NCBI GenBank assembly: GCA_019775845.1
Contig: JADQAV010000022.1
Coordinates: forward strand, 76,830 to 140,829
DNA length: 64,000 bases
Origin: Myrmaecium sp. VS I D KN 1
Lineage: Eukaryota > Ascomycota > Dothideomycetes > Valsariales > Valsariaceae
Direction: 5' to 3'
Below, in pieces: positions 44,484-56,313 of this stretch. The translations under genes were made by a program, and so were the position numbers. The notes beneath the pieces were generated by a model. That model worked only from the letters and a program-made list of their open reading frames with translations. It was not told the DNA's origin and did not search any database. The stretch's first letter is position 1; each line of letters starts with the position of its first letter.

Positions 44484-45439
44484 TGTGAAGGGAGAGGAGG
44501 GAGTTGTTGGGGATAGAGGGAGGGAGGACGTCTTCTGTGACCTGCTGGTTCAGCGATCAAGCTTCTGAATATATGGGCCTGTAGCACTCATGTCCCTAGC
44601 CGAACGACAGCTCCATGCTGTCCCACAACCGGTGCGGAGAGGGAGACGTCATGGATGCGTGATGTTCATGTGAATATATTAAGCCTGAAGGATTCCCCTC
44701 GTCGAATCAAGCCATTCACAGTCGCACTCCAGTGGTTATCGATGCAGCTGCATCCTCCCCGCATTGATAAGGTAGGGATGGTTTGGCCATAGAGAAGAAG
44801 AAGAGGCATGAACTCCACCAGTTGTTTCGCTTCGACCTTCGGCTCATCGGCTCCAGCTTCTATCTTGGTCGACGGTGGATCCGGAGGCGGAGGGTTTGGC
44901 GGGGTTTGGCGTCCCGGGGCGGCGGGAGGTGCCGGGGAGGGGTCACCACCTCAGGCAGCAAAAAGAAGAGGCAGAGAAGCCAGCGAGTAAAGAAGTATCA
45001 TACCTAAAAACAACAATTCAATCGCAGAGGTTGAAGGAAGGATAAATAAACAAAAACATACAGCAGCAGGGATTCGCTAATGGTCACCCACTTAACTACT
45101 AATCTGCCGGTAGGCTGCTTAACTTTGGAAGAGCGGACGGGGTTCCGTGTTCTCAACCTCCTGTGGCCGTATGGATTCAAACTTGACCTAAGAGGGTACA
45201 TGAAGGTGGGTAGCTGGTTGTGGCTGTTTGAGGGCGGGCTCTTTCGAGATGATGGCGAGATGGATTCGGAAAGAGATTGTCGCAGGATCGAACGCGGACC
45301 ATTCAAAGTCTTTCAGTGATGACTACGGCGAGCTATTTACGTGAGCTGGCCAGTGGATCCCAGAGTGCGGTGAAATAAAGTATCAACCGCAGACCACCAG
45401 CTCCCTAGCGACAAACCTCCAAGTAGTATATCACCAACA
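44484..45439. other. Divergent promoter region
   Basis: 956 bases between the minus-strand oxidase and the plus-strand paraoxonase-like gene. It holds both promoters. A TATTAAG-like site lies at 44674-44683. No gene seen. Confidence 0.45.
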
Positions 45440-46822
45440 ATGAGAACATATCTAAAAGCCGCCGCGGTACGAAACCACCCTCCAAGCAACGCCATGAAAG
45501 TCCCATCTAACACCAATCGCAGGCGAGCGTCGCGCTCGCGCTGCTCATCCCATATCTCTCCGAGCGCGCGCGAGTCTTCTCGCTGATGATCAACAACGGA
45601 CCGGGCAGGCTATCACGGTACAACCACTTCGCCTCATCCTCAGTGAAATTCGCAGACCAAGTGCGAAACTGCGAGGACATCCTGCTGGACGAAGAGGGCG
45701 GGTTCGCCCTGCTAAGCTGTGATCCATGGCGGGTGTATATGAACACCGTGATGGTGAGTCCCTATCCATTTCCAATTACCCAGAAGCTGAAACACCACAT
45801 CACAGGGCATATTCACGGACCGCCCCCTCCCAAACGGGCACCTCTACATCTACAACTACACCACCTCCCAATCCCCCAGCCCACCGCAGCCCATCCCCAT
45901 CACCCTGCACAACCTCACCACCCCCTCCCTCCGACCCCTCGGCATCGCCTACCACGCCCCCACCCACACCCTCTACACCATCAACAACGGACCGCAACAC
46001 TCCAGCATCGAAATCTTCCACCTCGACCCGGCCCGGGCCAGCGCGCAACACATCCGCACCCTCACCCACCCCCTCCTGCACGCCCCCAACTCCCTGACCG
46101 TCGCCGCCGCCGACGACCCCAACACGCTGTACGTCACTAATGACCACTACTTCTCCACGCGCCGCCACCGGCCTCTCGGCGCGTGGGCTGCGGAGCTGGA
46201 GACGTATCTCGCCCCGCCGCTCGCGAGGGTGGTGCGCGTGGAGCTGGCGACGACGGAGGAGCCGACGGAGCAGCAGCCGCCGGAGCAGCAGCCGCCGACG
46301 GAGGAGCAGCCGCCGACGGAGGAAAAGGAGCCTCGAGTCCGCACCGTCGCCCACCTCCCCTACGCCAACGGCATCGCCGCGCTGAACGCGTCCACGCTGG
46401 CCATCGCCTCGACGACCGGCGCAGCGGTGCACATCTTTCGGGTCGAAGGGGACGGGGAACTGCGGCGGGTGCGTACGCTGCAGGTCCCGGCGTTTGTGGA
46501 TAATTTGCGGGTGGATGGGGCAGGGAGGTTGTGGATGGCGGGGCATGGGTCCGGGAGGGAGGTGGGGAGGGTGGCGGGGGGGATTGTGAGGTGTGAGGAG
46601 ATGGGGGGCCTGGGGGAGGGGTGTGAGGTGAGGTCGTCGAGTTGGGCGGGTGTGTGGGATGAGGTCGGGGGGGTGAGGAGTTTGTATCTTGATGATGCGT
46701 TTCAGACGGCGGCGACGGCGGTGTGGGATGAGAGACGGGGGGTCGGGTTTGTGGGGGGGTTGTTGGAGAAGGGGGTGTTGGAGTTTAGGATGGAGGAGGA
46801 GGGTAGGCAGTATGTGAAGTAG
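45440..46822 (+). CDS. Paraoxonase/arylesterase-like six-bladed propeller protein
   Basis: Predicted 424 residues from exons 45440-45466, 45523-45753 and 45806-46822. An N-terminal hydrophobic stretch (ASVALALLIPYL, residues about 10-21) looks like a signal anchor, as in paraoxonases. Calcium-site landmarks of PON enzymes are present: CEDI (Glu60, Asp61), PNSLTVA, YVTNDHYF (Asn-Asp), YANGIA and FVDNLRVD. These enzymes hydrolyse lactones and aryl esters. The natural substrate here is unknown. Between two blades an insert of TEEPTEQQPPEQQPPTEEQP type (near residue 245) is a recent-looking repeat with imperfect PPTEEQ/PPEQQ units. The end, EEGRQYVK, is close to the usual PON length. Annotation as a calcium-dependent phosphotriesterase or SMP-30-like protein would be equivalent. 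Confidence 0.85.
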
Positions 46823-47391
46823 AGTAGGTAGCGAAGTATGTAGTAGGCGTGAAGCATCATTATTCGGCATAACAACATGCCGGACAAACTGATCAGACTG
46901 ACCATTATGATATCCCAACTCAGGCAGAACCAGCCCCCCAAGCAATCATCCCATCTAAACGGCATCACAACCCCCCCCAAAGTCGCCGTGTCGGCAAGAC
47001 GAAGCCCGTCATCCTTCAACATCAGTCGTGGTCGGCGTCAGAAAGTCGGCGAATCGGAGCCCCCTACCCGCCGCCTTTCCCGCCCGGCGGCGCTCCCCCG
47101 CCAGTGCCCGCCCTGCCCTGCCCCACTTTCGTATATACGACTGGACTCGGAGGCGAGGCTAGATCCGCGCGCGGGCGAGAAGAACGACGATGGGCCTTGA
47201 GGGTATAGCGAACATATATATCTATAGATTCCGAACATAGAGAACGTCTTGACTAGATCGATCCGAGCAGCCTTAAGATCACCGTCTCTTCCCGCTACAA
47301 TTCACACCGTGAAACTAATTTCGACCACCGGAAGCCTCTCCAAAACATTCTACCTACCAAAAGCCACAACACCACTCACAAACCCACCACC
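46823..47391. other. Intergenic, no gene seen
   Basis: 569 bases between two plus-strand genes, GC-rich in the middle and AT-richer near 47200-47250. No coding region. Confidence 0.5.
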
Positions 47392-48504
47392 ATGCCTCCC
47401 TCCACCAGCAACAGCAACAGCGCCAGCGCCAGCGCCAGCGACATCACCCTCACCACAACCACCGCAGCAGTCATCCCCCCCAACAGCCGTATCCCAATCT
47501 ACACCACCATCCCCCTCCCCGCCACACCACCCGCAAACCACACCCGCCTCCACCTCCTCGCCAGCGCGCTGCACAACCTCGTTCTCTCCCGCGCCAGCGG
47601 GTCGCACTACACCAGCACGGCCACCACCACCCCAACCATCCCCGGCATCGACGGCATCGCCCTCACCCCCACAGGGGAAACCATCTACTTCCACACCCTC
47701 GGCCTCACACGCCAAGGCAGCCTATCCACCCACCTCGACATTCCCACCCGCAACACCTTCCCCTTACCCCCCCAGCTCTCCTCCACCTCCACCACCTCCC
47801 TCACCCGCCTCGCCGCCCTCATCCTCCCCGCGCTCGGAGGGTGGATGGCGCTCACCCGCCGCACCCAAGCCCCCCAGCCCTTCACGCTGCTCCTCCTCGG
47901 CGCCACGGGGCTCGCGGGGCGCACAACCGCGCTGCTGGCCCGGCGCTTGGGGGCGCGGCGCGTGATCGGGCTTGCGCGGGACGGGGCGGCGCTGGAGCGG
48001 GTGCGGGGGTTGGATGGGCGGGTGCGGGTGGTGGTGCGCCAGGGGGAATCGGTGAGGTTGCAGGGCGATCTGCAGGCGTTGGCGGATGTGGATGTGGTGG
48101 TGGATTTTGTGTATGGGGAGGTTGGGGCGGCGGCGTTGAGGGAGGTGGTGGAGGCGAGGTTGCGTGCGAGTCGTAAGGAGGGTGGGGAGGAGGGGGAGGA
48201 GGAGGGGCGCAGGGTGAAGGTGGAGTATGTGCATGTGGGTGCGATGGCGGGGCCGGAGATGCGCATTCCCGGTGCGTTGCTCCGGAAGGCGGATGTCACG
48301 ATTCGTGGATCGGGGTGGGGGTGCTGGGGTGCGAGGGAGTTGAGGGAGGAGCTGCCGGCGCTTTTGGAGGGGCTGGCGGAGCTGGATTTGGAGGGGTTTG
48401 ATGTGAGGCGGGAGGAGTTGAAGGATGTGGAGGGGGTGTGGAAGGAGGTGGTGGAGAGGGTGCAGCGGGGTGGGCCGAAGGGGTCGGTGGTTTTTGTGCC
48501 TTGA
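47392..48504 (+). CDS. Quinone-oxidoreductase-like MDR protein
   Basis: Single exon of 370 residues. The first 110 residues form a GroES-like barrel in the manner of fungal proteins of the zeta-crystallin/quinone reductase group (IPIYTTIPLPATPPANHTRL, then LVLSRASGSHYTSTA and IDGIALTPTGETIYFHTLG). The NAD(P)-binding motif LLLGATGLAGRTTALLARRL is at about residue 166, followed by GARRVIGLARD and later VDVVVDFVYGEVGAAALRE. No catalytic-zinc cysteine/histidine set is seen, so it belongs to the zinc-free medium-chain dehydrogenases. An acidic insert (GGEEGEEEG, residue about 265) is unusual. The substrate, a quinone or enone with NADPH, is inferred from the family only. The next gene is convergent Gpc1. 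Confidence 0.82.
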   Translation: MPPSTSNSNSASASASDITLTTTTAAVIPPNSRIPIYTTIPLPATPPANHTRLHLLASALHNLVLSRASGSHYTSTATTTPTIPGIDGIALTPTGETIYFHTLGLTRQGSLSTHLDIPTRNTFPLPPQLSSTSTTSLTRLAALILPALGGWMALTRRTQAPQPFTLLLLGATGLAGRTTALLARRLGARRVIGLARDGAALERVRGLDGRVRVVVRQGESVRLQGDLQALADVDVVVDFVYGEVGAAALREVVEARLRASRKEGGEEGEEEGRRVKVEYVHVGAMAGPEMRIPGALLRKADVTIRGSGWGCWGARELREELPALLEGLAELDLEGFDVRREELKDVEGVWKEVVERVQRGGPKGSVVFVP

Positions 48505-49058
48505 GAGGAGTTATGCAGGCCCTCGGCGGAGACGTTTGGGACTGGAAGGGGCTTGGGAGTGCGATCAGTATTGTCCTTTCGATCTGCTTTTCGTTGTGTA
48601 TTATACCGTTCATTCTCGGCAACTCATTTTATACTGGTTTTTCTTGTTAGGCAACGATCTTACACCACTTTATATAATAGATGGCAGGAGAGGGGGTAGA
48701 AATATATTGAGTCTCAGTCTCTACAGGATCTCCAGCTTCTGCCCTTGAACAGTAATGAGAACCATAGGAGAAGAGATAGAAAATGGACAGGCCGGGTATA
48801 ACGTACGAAACAGTAAGCGCAGACTGAAGGGACGCTAAACATAAACAACACGAAGAACTGGAAACGTACCGCGATGGATATGACGCAAGCTTTAATGAAA
48901 GCGTGATGGTGTCAGGGGATTAGGGGGGGTGTAGGAGATCAAACCCGCATCACGAACGAGAAATCAGAAGAATACCACATTGGCGTCAGGAAAATCAAAA
49001 AGCGTGTCTCCCAATGTGACGGATACGCCCACCATATGCTCAAGATACATGGAATAGA
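48505..49058. other. Convergent intergenic region
   Basis: 554 bases, AT-richer near 48600-48860, shared by the 3' ends of the MDR and Gpc1 genes. No gene seen. Confidence 0.5.
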
Positions 49059-50762
49059 CTACTTACGCTCCCGGAGAGTGTCGCTCTCCCCCTCGTTCTT
49101 AAATCCAGTTGCGTCAACGCCGCCTGCAGCACCCATACTGATCTTCATCGGCTCACTTCCCACCGCATCCACGCCATTGGACTCCTTAGGTTCGCTGGCT
49201 TGGGACCCTTTTCCATCCTGCTCTCCCGACTTCGCCTTTTCACCACTGACAACCCTCACCAACTCCTCCGGTGGCTTTCCGTCTTCCTGCCATTTAGCGA
49301 CGTCTCGTTTCAGCGCTTCCAGCTCCTTTTGGAACCGTGTGCCAAACACATCGATGTAGTATGTGGCACCGTTGTATACGCTCCATGCAAAGACCACACT
49401 GAGAAACAATGCTGAAGCTGCTCTGCTCCAGAACCACAAAGGTGCCGGGATCATGGTGACGACGGCGTAGGCGTACTGGATGCCCATAAAAGCCCACTCC
49501 TGCAGTGATGGCGGAAGCGCCAGTACAGCCTTGCCGATGAGCGTCGGGGCATATGACTTCCGAAGCCAGGTGAATGATGTAGGGCGACCAGCGGCAATTT
49601 TGTCTCTACGTCGTACGGTGATGAGGAAGTGGTAAGAGAGTTGCCAAACGAGGTAAGGGACCGTAGCCCATATCATCATAGAACGGAGACCGTAATGTTC
49701 TTTCGCATTGGGCGGCGAGTACTTGATGTGGTGTATGGCTGGAAATTTGGCAGCTTGGACTTCGGGTGGGAGAAGATGGACCAGACAGTGTAAGGTTGCG
49801 CAAGGCATAATGTGAATAAAGACGCTGTGATGAGAATGTTAGGAGGTTCATGAGCATGTGGAGTAAGGGGCCGAGAGGAATCAGGCTGAGACATACCTTA
49901 CAACTTTATCCATTGAGTGAAACACTAAGGAATTACGCCACATGGCGATGGCGACTGCATTGTTGCCCATGCACAGACAGTAGGTGCTGATGAACAGGCG
50001 CTTAGAGTTCGGGAAGACGAACATGCTCAAGACGAGGAGAAGATTGACGAAGTAGCAGAGATCCGCCAAAAAGTAGTGGTATCCCTTCTTGTGGTAGGTG
50101 TAGTACCGCAAAGGCATGAAGTAAAACAGCTGCGCCGTATACCACAAATGAAACCACTCAGGGTGGCCGCCAATCAAATACCCGCTGACGAATATGTTAC
50201 CCACGCCTGCGATGAATGATGCCTTTTCGCGGGCCGTGACGGCTTTGCTGTCACTCCATCGCTTTCCAAGACGATCGACGGAGTCTGCCATCCGTTTTTT
50301 GTATCTATCCAGCTGCTCGTCGGCAGTGGGCAGTCGCCGCCTCCATTCGTCTACGATACGGTCTTTGGCGTTCAGACCTTGGGATTTCAGGCGCTGTTGC
50401 TGTCGTCGGGCCTTCTCCGTGTGCGCATGAATCGACGCTTGGATTTTATCCAACCTCTGTGGAAGGGCAAGGTTTTCGATAAAGTCGAATATAGTAAGAC
50501 GCTCCAGCGGAGGGAATATCCCATTATCGGTTTCATCGTCGTTGTCTCCGCTGCTGCTGGAAAACGAGCCATTGCGTGACAAGCCGGGTGTCGGAGGGTA
50601 CGATGGCAACAGCGACTCTCCACTGCCGTCTGGGGGCGAGCCATCAAGCAACGCTGAGGACCCATGTGTTTTATCCCCGGGTAATGGTTCTCTGGATAGT
50701 TGGGAGCCTACCAGCTCCGGTTGCGACCGTGATTTCTGTGGTATGGGTATCGGGCTCGACAT
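49059..50762 (-). CDS. gpc1: Glycerophosphocholine acyltransferase 1
   Basis: Predicted 543 residues from exons 50762-49897 and 49824-49059. The family (formerly DUF2838) acylates glycerophosphocholine to lysophosphatidylcholine with acyl-CoA, a step in phosphatidylcholine remodelling in the endoplasmic reticulum. The N-terminus (about 1-100) is disordered and Ser/Pro-rich. A helical, basic stretch follows (KARRQQQRLKSQGLNAKDRI). From residue about 190 come several membrane segments with the family blocks GHPEWFHLWYTAQLFYFMPL, RYYTYHKKGYHYFLADLCYF and CMGNNAVAIAMWRNSLVFHS, then VFIHIMPCATLHCLVHLLP. The cytosolic tail carries EELVRVVSGEKAKSGEQD. The junction K-V-V-R|V-F-I-H-I is restored by splicing the 72-base intron. 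Length and order match yeast Gpc1. Confidence 0.93.
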
Positions 50763-51449
50763 GACGGTTGTCGATCTCCGACTCGGGCGGTCCTAAATGT
50801 AGTCCAGTAGACGTCGGTGGTGGTACGATGATCGCAGATGCGAAAGAACTGCAAAATGATGGGTGCGTTAGTCTGTATACGCCGAGCGTGGATTTTGTGA
50901 CTGCCTCGGATTCAGGCGGGAGGAAGGAGTTCTTGAAAGCCTCCGTTACTTTTGGGCCAGTAGCCGAAAACTAGTACCTACCTGCAGAGTCACTGGGTGG
51001 GAATCTCCAAGTCCTGGAGGTAGATTAGAAATGCTAAATACCAGCAAGATAGACGATGGTAAGAAGAGTAAGTAAGTAATGCACGGTGGAAGGAAATAAA
51101 TATGTATACTGTATGTGAAGAAGCAGGTGAAACAGGGCCCCGTGGACAACAGTAGATAAACGATTGGCGGACAGCGTCATACCTGAGCATCCCGTCATAC
51201 TAGAGGTTTCAGGGTATAAGCTATGCCCAGCCACACCGAGGCGGTGCATGGTGCAAGCCACTCTACTCAACCCGCCGAGCCATCTTCATTTCGCGTCGCG
51301 CGTCTCATTGACGATCAACCACTGCGGCATCGAGGTCGCGACAAGCAATCTCAAACACTTGTTCGGACAGCTGGCTTCTCGCAACCCGATGCGACGGCAC
51401 TAGACAACAGTATTTCATTTCGCATTCAGCGGCGACCAACGCGAGCACC
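50763..51449. other. Divergent promoter of gpc1 and smc1
   Basis: 687 bases between the start codons of gpc1 (minus) and smc1 (plus). No coding region. No element is strong enough to name. Confidence 0.5.
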
Positions 51450-54400
51450 ATGGGGAAACTCGTCCGTCTAGAGCTCTTCAGTACGCGAAGGTCACACATT
51501 CGGCTATACCACACTTTGCTGACCTCTGCGCAGACTTTAAGTCCTACCGTGGGCACCATATCTTGACCTTTGGCGACTCCTACTTCACATCAATTATCGG
51601 ACCCAATGGCTCCGGCAAGTCGAATTCGTATGTACCTTGCCATGAAAATGTTGCGCCTGGTCCGTCGCTAATTGGTGTACATAGTATGGATGCGATATCC
51701 TTCGTGCTAGGTATCAAGTCATCTCACCTACGATCATCCCACCTCCGCGACCTGGTTTACAGAGGTCGGATTCTACGTACCTCCAAGATCAATGCGGATG
51801 GAACTGCGACCGAAGCGGACGGCGAAGCCAATGGCCATGCGAATGGCGCCACGGCCTCGGATGGCGAGGAGCCATCGCAACCGAGTAGTCAACGTGTGGA
51901 TCCTCAGACAGCTTGGGTTATGGCCGTGTATGAAGACGACGCGGGCGAGGAACAAAAGTGGAAGCGCAGCATCACTAGCTCCGGGCAAAGTGAATACCGG
52001 ATCAACAACCGCGTGGTGACGGCGAAACAATATAACGACGAGCTGGAAGCCGAAAACATCCTGATCAAGGCACGCAACTTTCTGGTGTTCCAGGGCGATG
52101 TTGAAGCGATAGCGTCGCAGTCTCCGAAGGATCTTACGCGCCTTATCGAACAGATTTCCGGGTCTTTGGAGTATAAAAACGACTACGAACGGCTAAAAGC
52201 GGAAGCAGAAAAGGCGGCGGATGATCAAGGCTTCAAGCTTAACCAGCGCCGAGCTGTGAACTCGGAGATCAAGCAATACCAGGAGCAGAAGCGGGAGGCT
52301 GAGAACTATGCTAAAAAAGCGGAGGAGCGGGACCAGGCTATTGTCACCCATGTGTTGTGGAAGCTTTTCCATTTCCAGCGCGTGATGAGGGAATCCTCGG
52401 AAGAGATCGAGAAACACCAGGAAGAGCTAAAGGAACATAGGCGCGGGGTAGAGAAATACGAACAAAGGCTTGAGGAAGCTCAACGTGAGCAGGCAAAGGT
52501 CGGTAGGGAACTCGCGAAAATCGAGAGGACCATCAAGCGGAAGGAGAGAGATGTAGAGGACAAGGAGAATAGCTTGGTCCCCATTGACGAGAAGATCGAC
52601 ATATCTTCGAAGAACGTCAAGAAGTACCTATCCCGCATTTCCGAGATCAAGAAAGAGCGCGACAGCCAAGCCGCCAACGTTGACAAGCTCAAGAAAGATC
52701 TCCTTACTGTTCAGAAGGCCCAGAAGAAATGGGAAGAAGAATGGAGAAAAGCTCAACAACAAGAAGGCCGCCAACTTAGTGAGGCCGACCTACAAGAATA
52801 CAGCAGGCTACGCGGCGAAGTCACGAAGCGTACGACAGCGGAGCAAGTCAGGATTGACAACCTCACGCGCCAACTCAAAACGGACCAGGATACGGTGAAC
52901 AGCCTCTCAAGCAAGCTGGAGACATGCAAGGCGCAAGTTGAACGGTTTGAAGCAGAAATCTCCGAGTACAAAGAACGCAAGAAAACTTTGAGCGACACGA
53001 TCAAGTCCACCCAAAAAGAGATCGATGCCAAGAAGAAAGAGTACCACAACCTGACCTCTGAACGGTTACGCACCGCACAAAAGCACACCGAGCTGGAAGA
53101 GAAGTTCCAAGAGGTGTTAAGCAAACTCCTCGAGTTTGAGAACGGGCGGCGCGAAAGCGAGAAGGAGCTCCGAGTCAGAGAACAAATCGCGACACTCAAA
53201 CGTCTTTTCCCGGGTGTTAAGGGCCGCATACATGAACTTTGTAAACCGAAGCAGAAGAAATTCGAAACCGCCGTCAGCACCGTCCTTGGTCGTCACTTCG
53301 ATTCCATCGTCGTTGACACCGAAAAGACCGCCAAGGATTGCATACAGTACATGAAGGAGAACCGAGCCGGTATCCTCACTTTCATTCCTCTTGACACGAT
53401 CCAGGTGAAGGCCATAAACCCAAACACGAAAGGCCTTCACCGAGGGATGCGGTTGGCGATTGACTGTGTGGACTACGATCACTCGGTGGAAAGAGCCATG
53501 TCCTACGCCTGTGGAAATTCCATGGTCTGCGATGACCTCCAGATAGCGAAGTATTTGTGTTATGAGAAGGGAGTTGATGCCAAGGCAGTTACTCTTGACG
53601 GTGTGATCATCCACAAAGGGGGTTTGATGACCGGCGGTCGCGGGCTGCAAGATAACAACAGGAAGAGGTGGGAAGAATCCGAGGTTGAGAACTTGCGACG
53701 ACTGCGAGATAAGCTTAGTGCGGACCTGAAGGCGTTGCCGAATAACCATCGCCGGGCCACGGAGGAGGAGACTCTCCAAGGCGAGCTGACGGGTCTGGAG
53801 CAACGCCTCAACTATGCTAAGCAGGAACTGACAGCCCTGGATCGCAACATCGAAAGCAAAAAGAAAGAGCTTGACTTCGCGAAGTCGCAGCTCAGGGAGG
53901 TCAGGCCAAAGTTCGAGGACCAGTCGCGACGTCTACGGGAGCTCGAGGAAAATCTTTCCGGTTATCGAGAGGCGGTGGGCCAAGTAGAAGATCAAGTCTT
54001 TGCATCATTCTGCCAGCGCCTAGGCTACGAGGACATCCGCGTCTATGAAGCGCAGCAAGGATCCCTCCAGGAGGAAGCTGCACGCAAGAAACTGGAATTC
54101 ACTACGCAGCGCAGTCGGCTTGAGAATCAGCTAGCGTTTGAAACCCAGCGTCTGCAAAGCACCAATGACCGTATCACGAAGTTGGAGAAAGAATCTGCGC
54201 GTGATCAGGAGATCATCAAGAATTTGGAGGCCGAGAAAGAGGCGATCCAAGAAGAGCTTGACAATCTACACGCTGAGATCGAGACGCTCCGTGAGCAGCT
54301 CGAGGTACTGCAGGAGCAACACAACGAGCGCGCTGAGAAGGTGGCCGAAGCTCGTCGCGAGCTCCAGAAACGAAGCAAGAACGTGGAAGGGGTCAAGAAA

Positions 54401-55502
54401 GCCATTGCGGACCTGGAGGCCGAAATCCAGCGGACCAATGCACATCGTTACGCTCTGCTCAGGAAATGCAAAATCGACGAGCTCGATATCCCGCTCGCAG
54501 AGGGTAGCGCAACGCTCGATGCCCTCCCACTTGACAACATCCTTCAGAGGGATCCCGACGCGATGGAGATCGATGGGGATCCGGACGCGACGCTGATGCC
54601 GATTGAAGAGGTTCAGGATTTCGGTATCGAGGTCGACTTCAGCGGGCTCGACGAAGACCTGCAAGAGGACGCCTCGGACAAGTGCGAAGAACGGCTGCTG
54701 GCGACGGTCAATAACCTCACCAATGAGCTGGAGAAGATGAACCCGAACATGCGCGCGCCTGAACGGCTCCAAGGGGTCGAAGACCGATTGAAGACTATTG
54801 ACAAGGAGTTCGAGACTTCCAGACGATCAGCCAAACGTGCGCGTGAGGACTTCGAGGAGGTCAAGGAGAAGCGATTGGAACTCTTTAACAAGGCTTTCAC
54901 ACATATCGCGGAACATCTGCCTCAGGTTTACAAGGAACTTACTCGGAGCGTTTCGTTCCCGGAAGGTGGACAAGCGTACGTCTCGTCATAATCCCCAAGT
55001 AGCTGCTGTAACAGGATGCTAACACTCTACACTAGCTACCTCGATACCGAAGACTCCGACGAACCATATCTCGCCGGTCTCAAGTACCACGCCATGCCCC
55101 CTCTCAAGCGGTTCAGAGATATGGAGCACCTATCTGGCGGTGAGAAGACGATCGCCGCACTCGCTCTGCTGTTCGCCGTGCACTCCTACCAGCCCTCTCC
55201 CTTTTTCGTCCTCGATGAAGTCGACGCCGCGCTCGACAACATCAACGTCGCCCGGGTTGCGCACTACGTCCGGGACCACGCTGGCCCAGGCATGCAGTTT
55301 ATTGTCATCAGTCTGAAGACGGGTCTGTTCCAGGAGAGTGAGACTCTCGTGGGTGTCATGCGAGATCAGGAACGCAACTCGAGTCGGGTGTTGACGCTGG
55401 ATGTAAGTTTCTTCCCTCTTGTCTTTCTCCCTTCGGTCCTTCACATCGCTGACTGTCTTCCTTCCACAGCTGCGCCAATACCAAGATATTCCGGTCCGGT
55501 AG
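51450..55502 (+). CDS. smc1: Cohesin ATPase subunit SMC1
   Basis: Predicted 1,271 residues from exons 51450-51480, 51534-51627, 51685-54975, 55036-55402 and 55470-55502. SMC1 pairs with SMC3 to form the cohesin ring that holds sister chromatids. The N-terminal head has GKLVRLELFNFKSYRGHHI and Walker A GPNGSGKSNSMDAISFVLG, both rebuilt by splicing. Long coiled coils flank the hinge at about residues 515-650 (FPGVKGRIHELCKPKQKKF, KAVTLDGVIIHKGGLMTGG). The C-terminal head carries the ABC signature LSGGEKTIAALALL and Walker B PFFVLDEVDAALDN. The end reads LDLRQYQDIPVR. A Gly/Ala/Asp-rich insert near residue 80-115 (EADGEANGHANGATASDG) is common in fungal SMC1. Length and architecture are normal. 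Confidence 0.96.
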
Positions 55503-56101
55503 AAGGAGGTTATGGCTATGGATGGTTATGCATATTGTTCGGAGTGTATTACTTGCTAGGACTGGCGGCATCGGGGGAGATGTTGATGATTTATATATTT
55601 ACTGACATACACATACCTACGCGTCACGGGTATTGCACACTCCCAAATTCCCTCCCAATCCATCGTGCCAGGCTCAGCCCAGCAAGCAGAATCGCAAGAA
55701 GGCACGCAACAACAGGAGCCAGCCGTCCTGATCCTCACCACACACGCCCCTCACCATCAGCCGACCCCGTCCCCTCCCACCCGCCAATCTCCGGCTGCTA
55801 ATTTGTCCGAGTGGAGCGCACTTAGGTACTCCACACCTCATATCGTCCGTGCCATCGCCGAAACCCCGCTTCGTGAGACCCTTTGACCTGCATCTAAGCT
55901 CGGCCCCCCTCCTCCTCCGCCGCCCAGGGCACATACATAAAAAGGGACGCGAGACGGACGTGGATCTCGAAAGTAAAGAGAAAATATCATCCGTCCGCCT
56001 CCTGCATATTCTCTTTCCCTTCTCTCTACACCGCGTGCGCCCTTCCGCCGCCAGCATATACACATATACCTATATTGAATATACCAGACCCCGTTGAAGC
56101 A
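55503..56101. other. Intergenic, no gene seen
   Basis: 599 bases between smc1 and the small CxxC gene. AT-rich near 55575-55625 and 56055-56085, pyrimidine-rich before 56100. Confidence 0.5.
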
Positions 56102-56313
56102 ATGGCCCATCCCACCCCCCAACCAGCCGACTTCCACGGCGCCTCCTGCCCGAAATGCGGCGCGTCGATCGCGGACGATAAGAAGACGTGCGGGTCCTGT
56201 GGCAGCGTGAGTTTTCCAGCTTCCCATCTCTTTTCGGCCCCGTGATAGTTCTTCCGGGAGGCATGTTAGGTGGACTCGCGCGCTGACCAGCTGTTTAGTC
56301 GTGCCCTGTTTGA
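56102..56313 (+). CDS. 39-residue zinc-ribbon-like microprotein
   Basis: Exon 56102-56206 joins exon 56299-56313 through a 92-base intron with GTGAGT donor, branch-like CTGAC and CTGTTTAG acceptor. The product is MAHPTPQPADFHGASCPKCG followed by a spacer ending CGSCGSSCPV. It has two CxxC pairs and one more Cys (CPKC, CGSC, SC), the spacing of a minimal zinc ribbon. A different acceptor (GTTAG at about 56267) would give a longer, less cysteine-bounded tail. I prefer the short form because the branch site sits at the normal distance and the final SCPV completes the cysteine pattern. I have no family name. It is too short for most gene finders and lies in its own transcription unit between smc1 and the reductase. 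Confidence 0.6.

Noticed and set aside
45800-46945. 381-codon minus-strand frame
   Set aside because: Antisense to the paraoxonase-like gene. Arg/Leu repeats arise from its codon bias.
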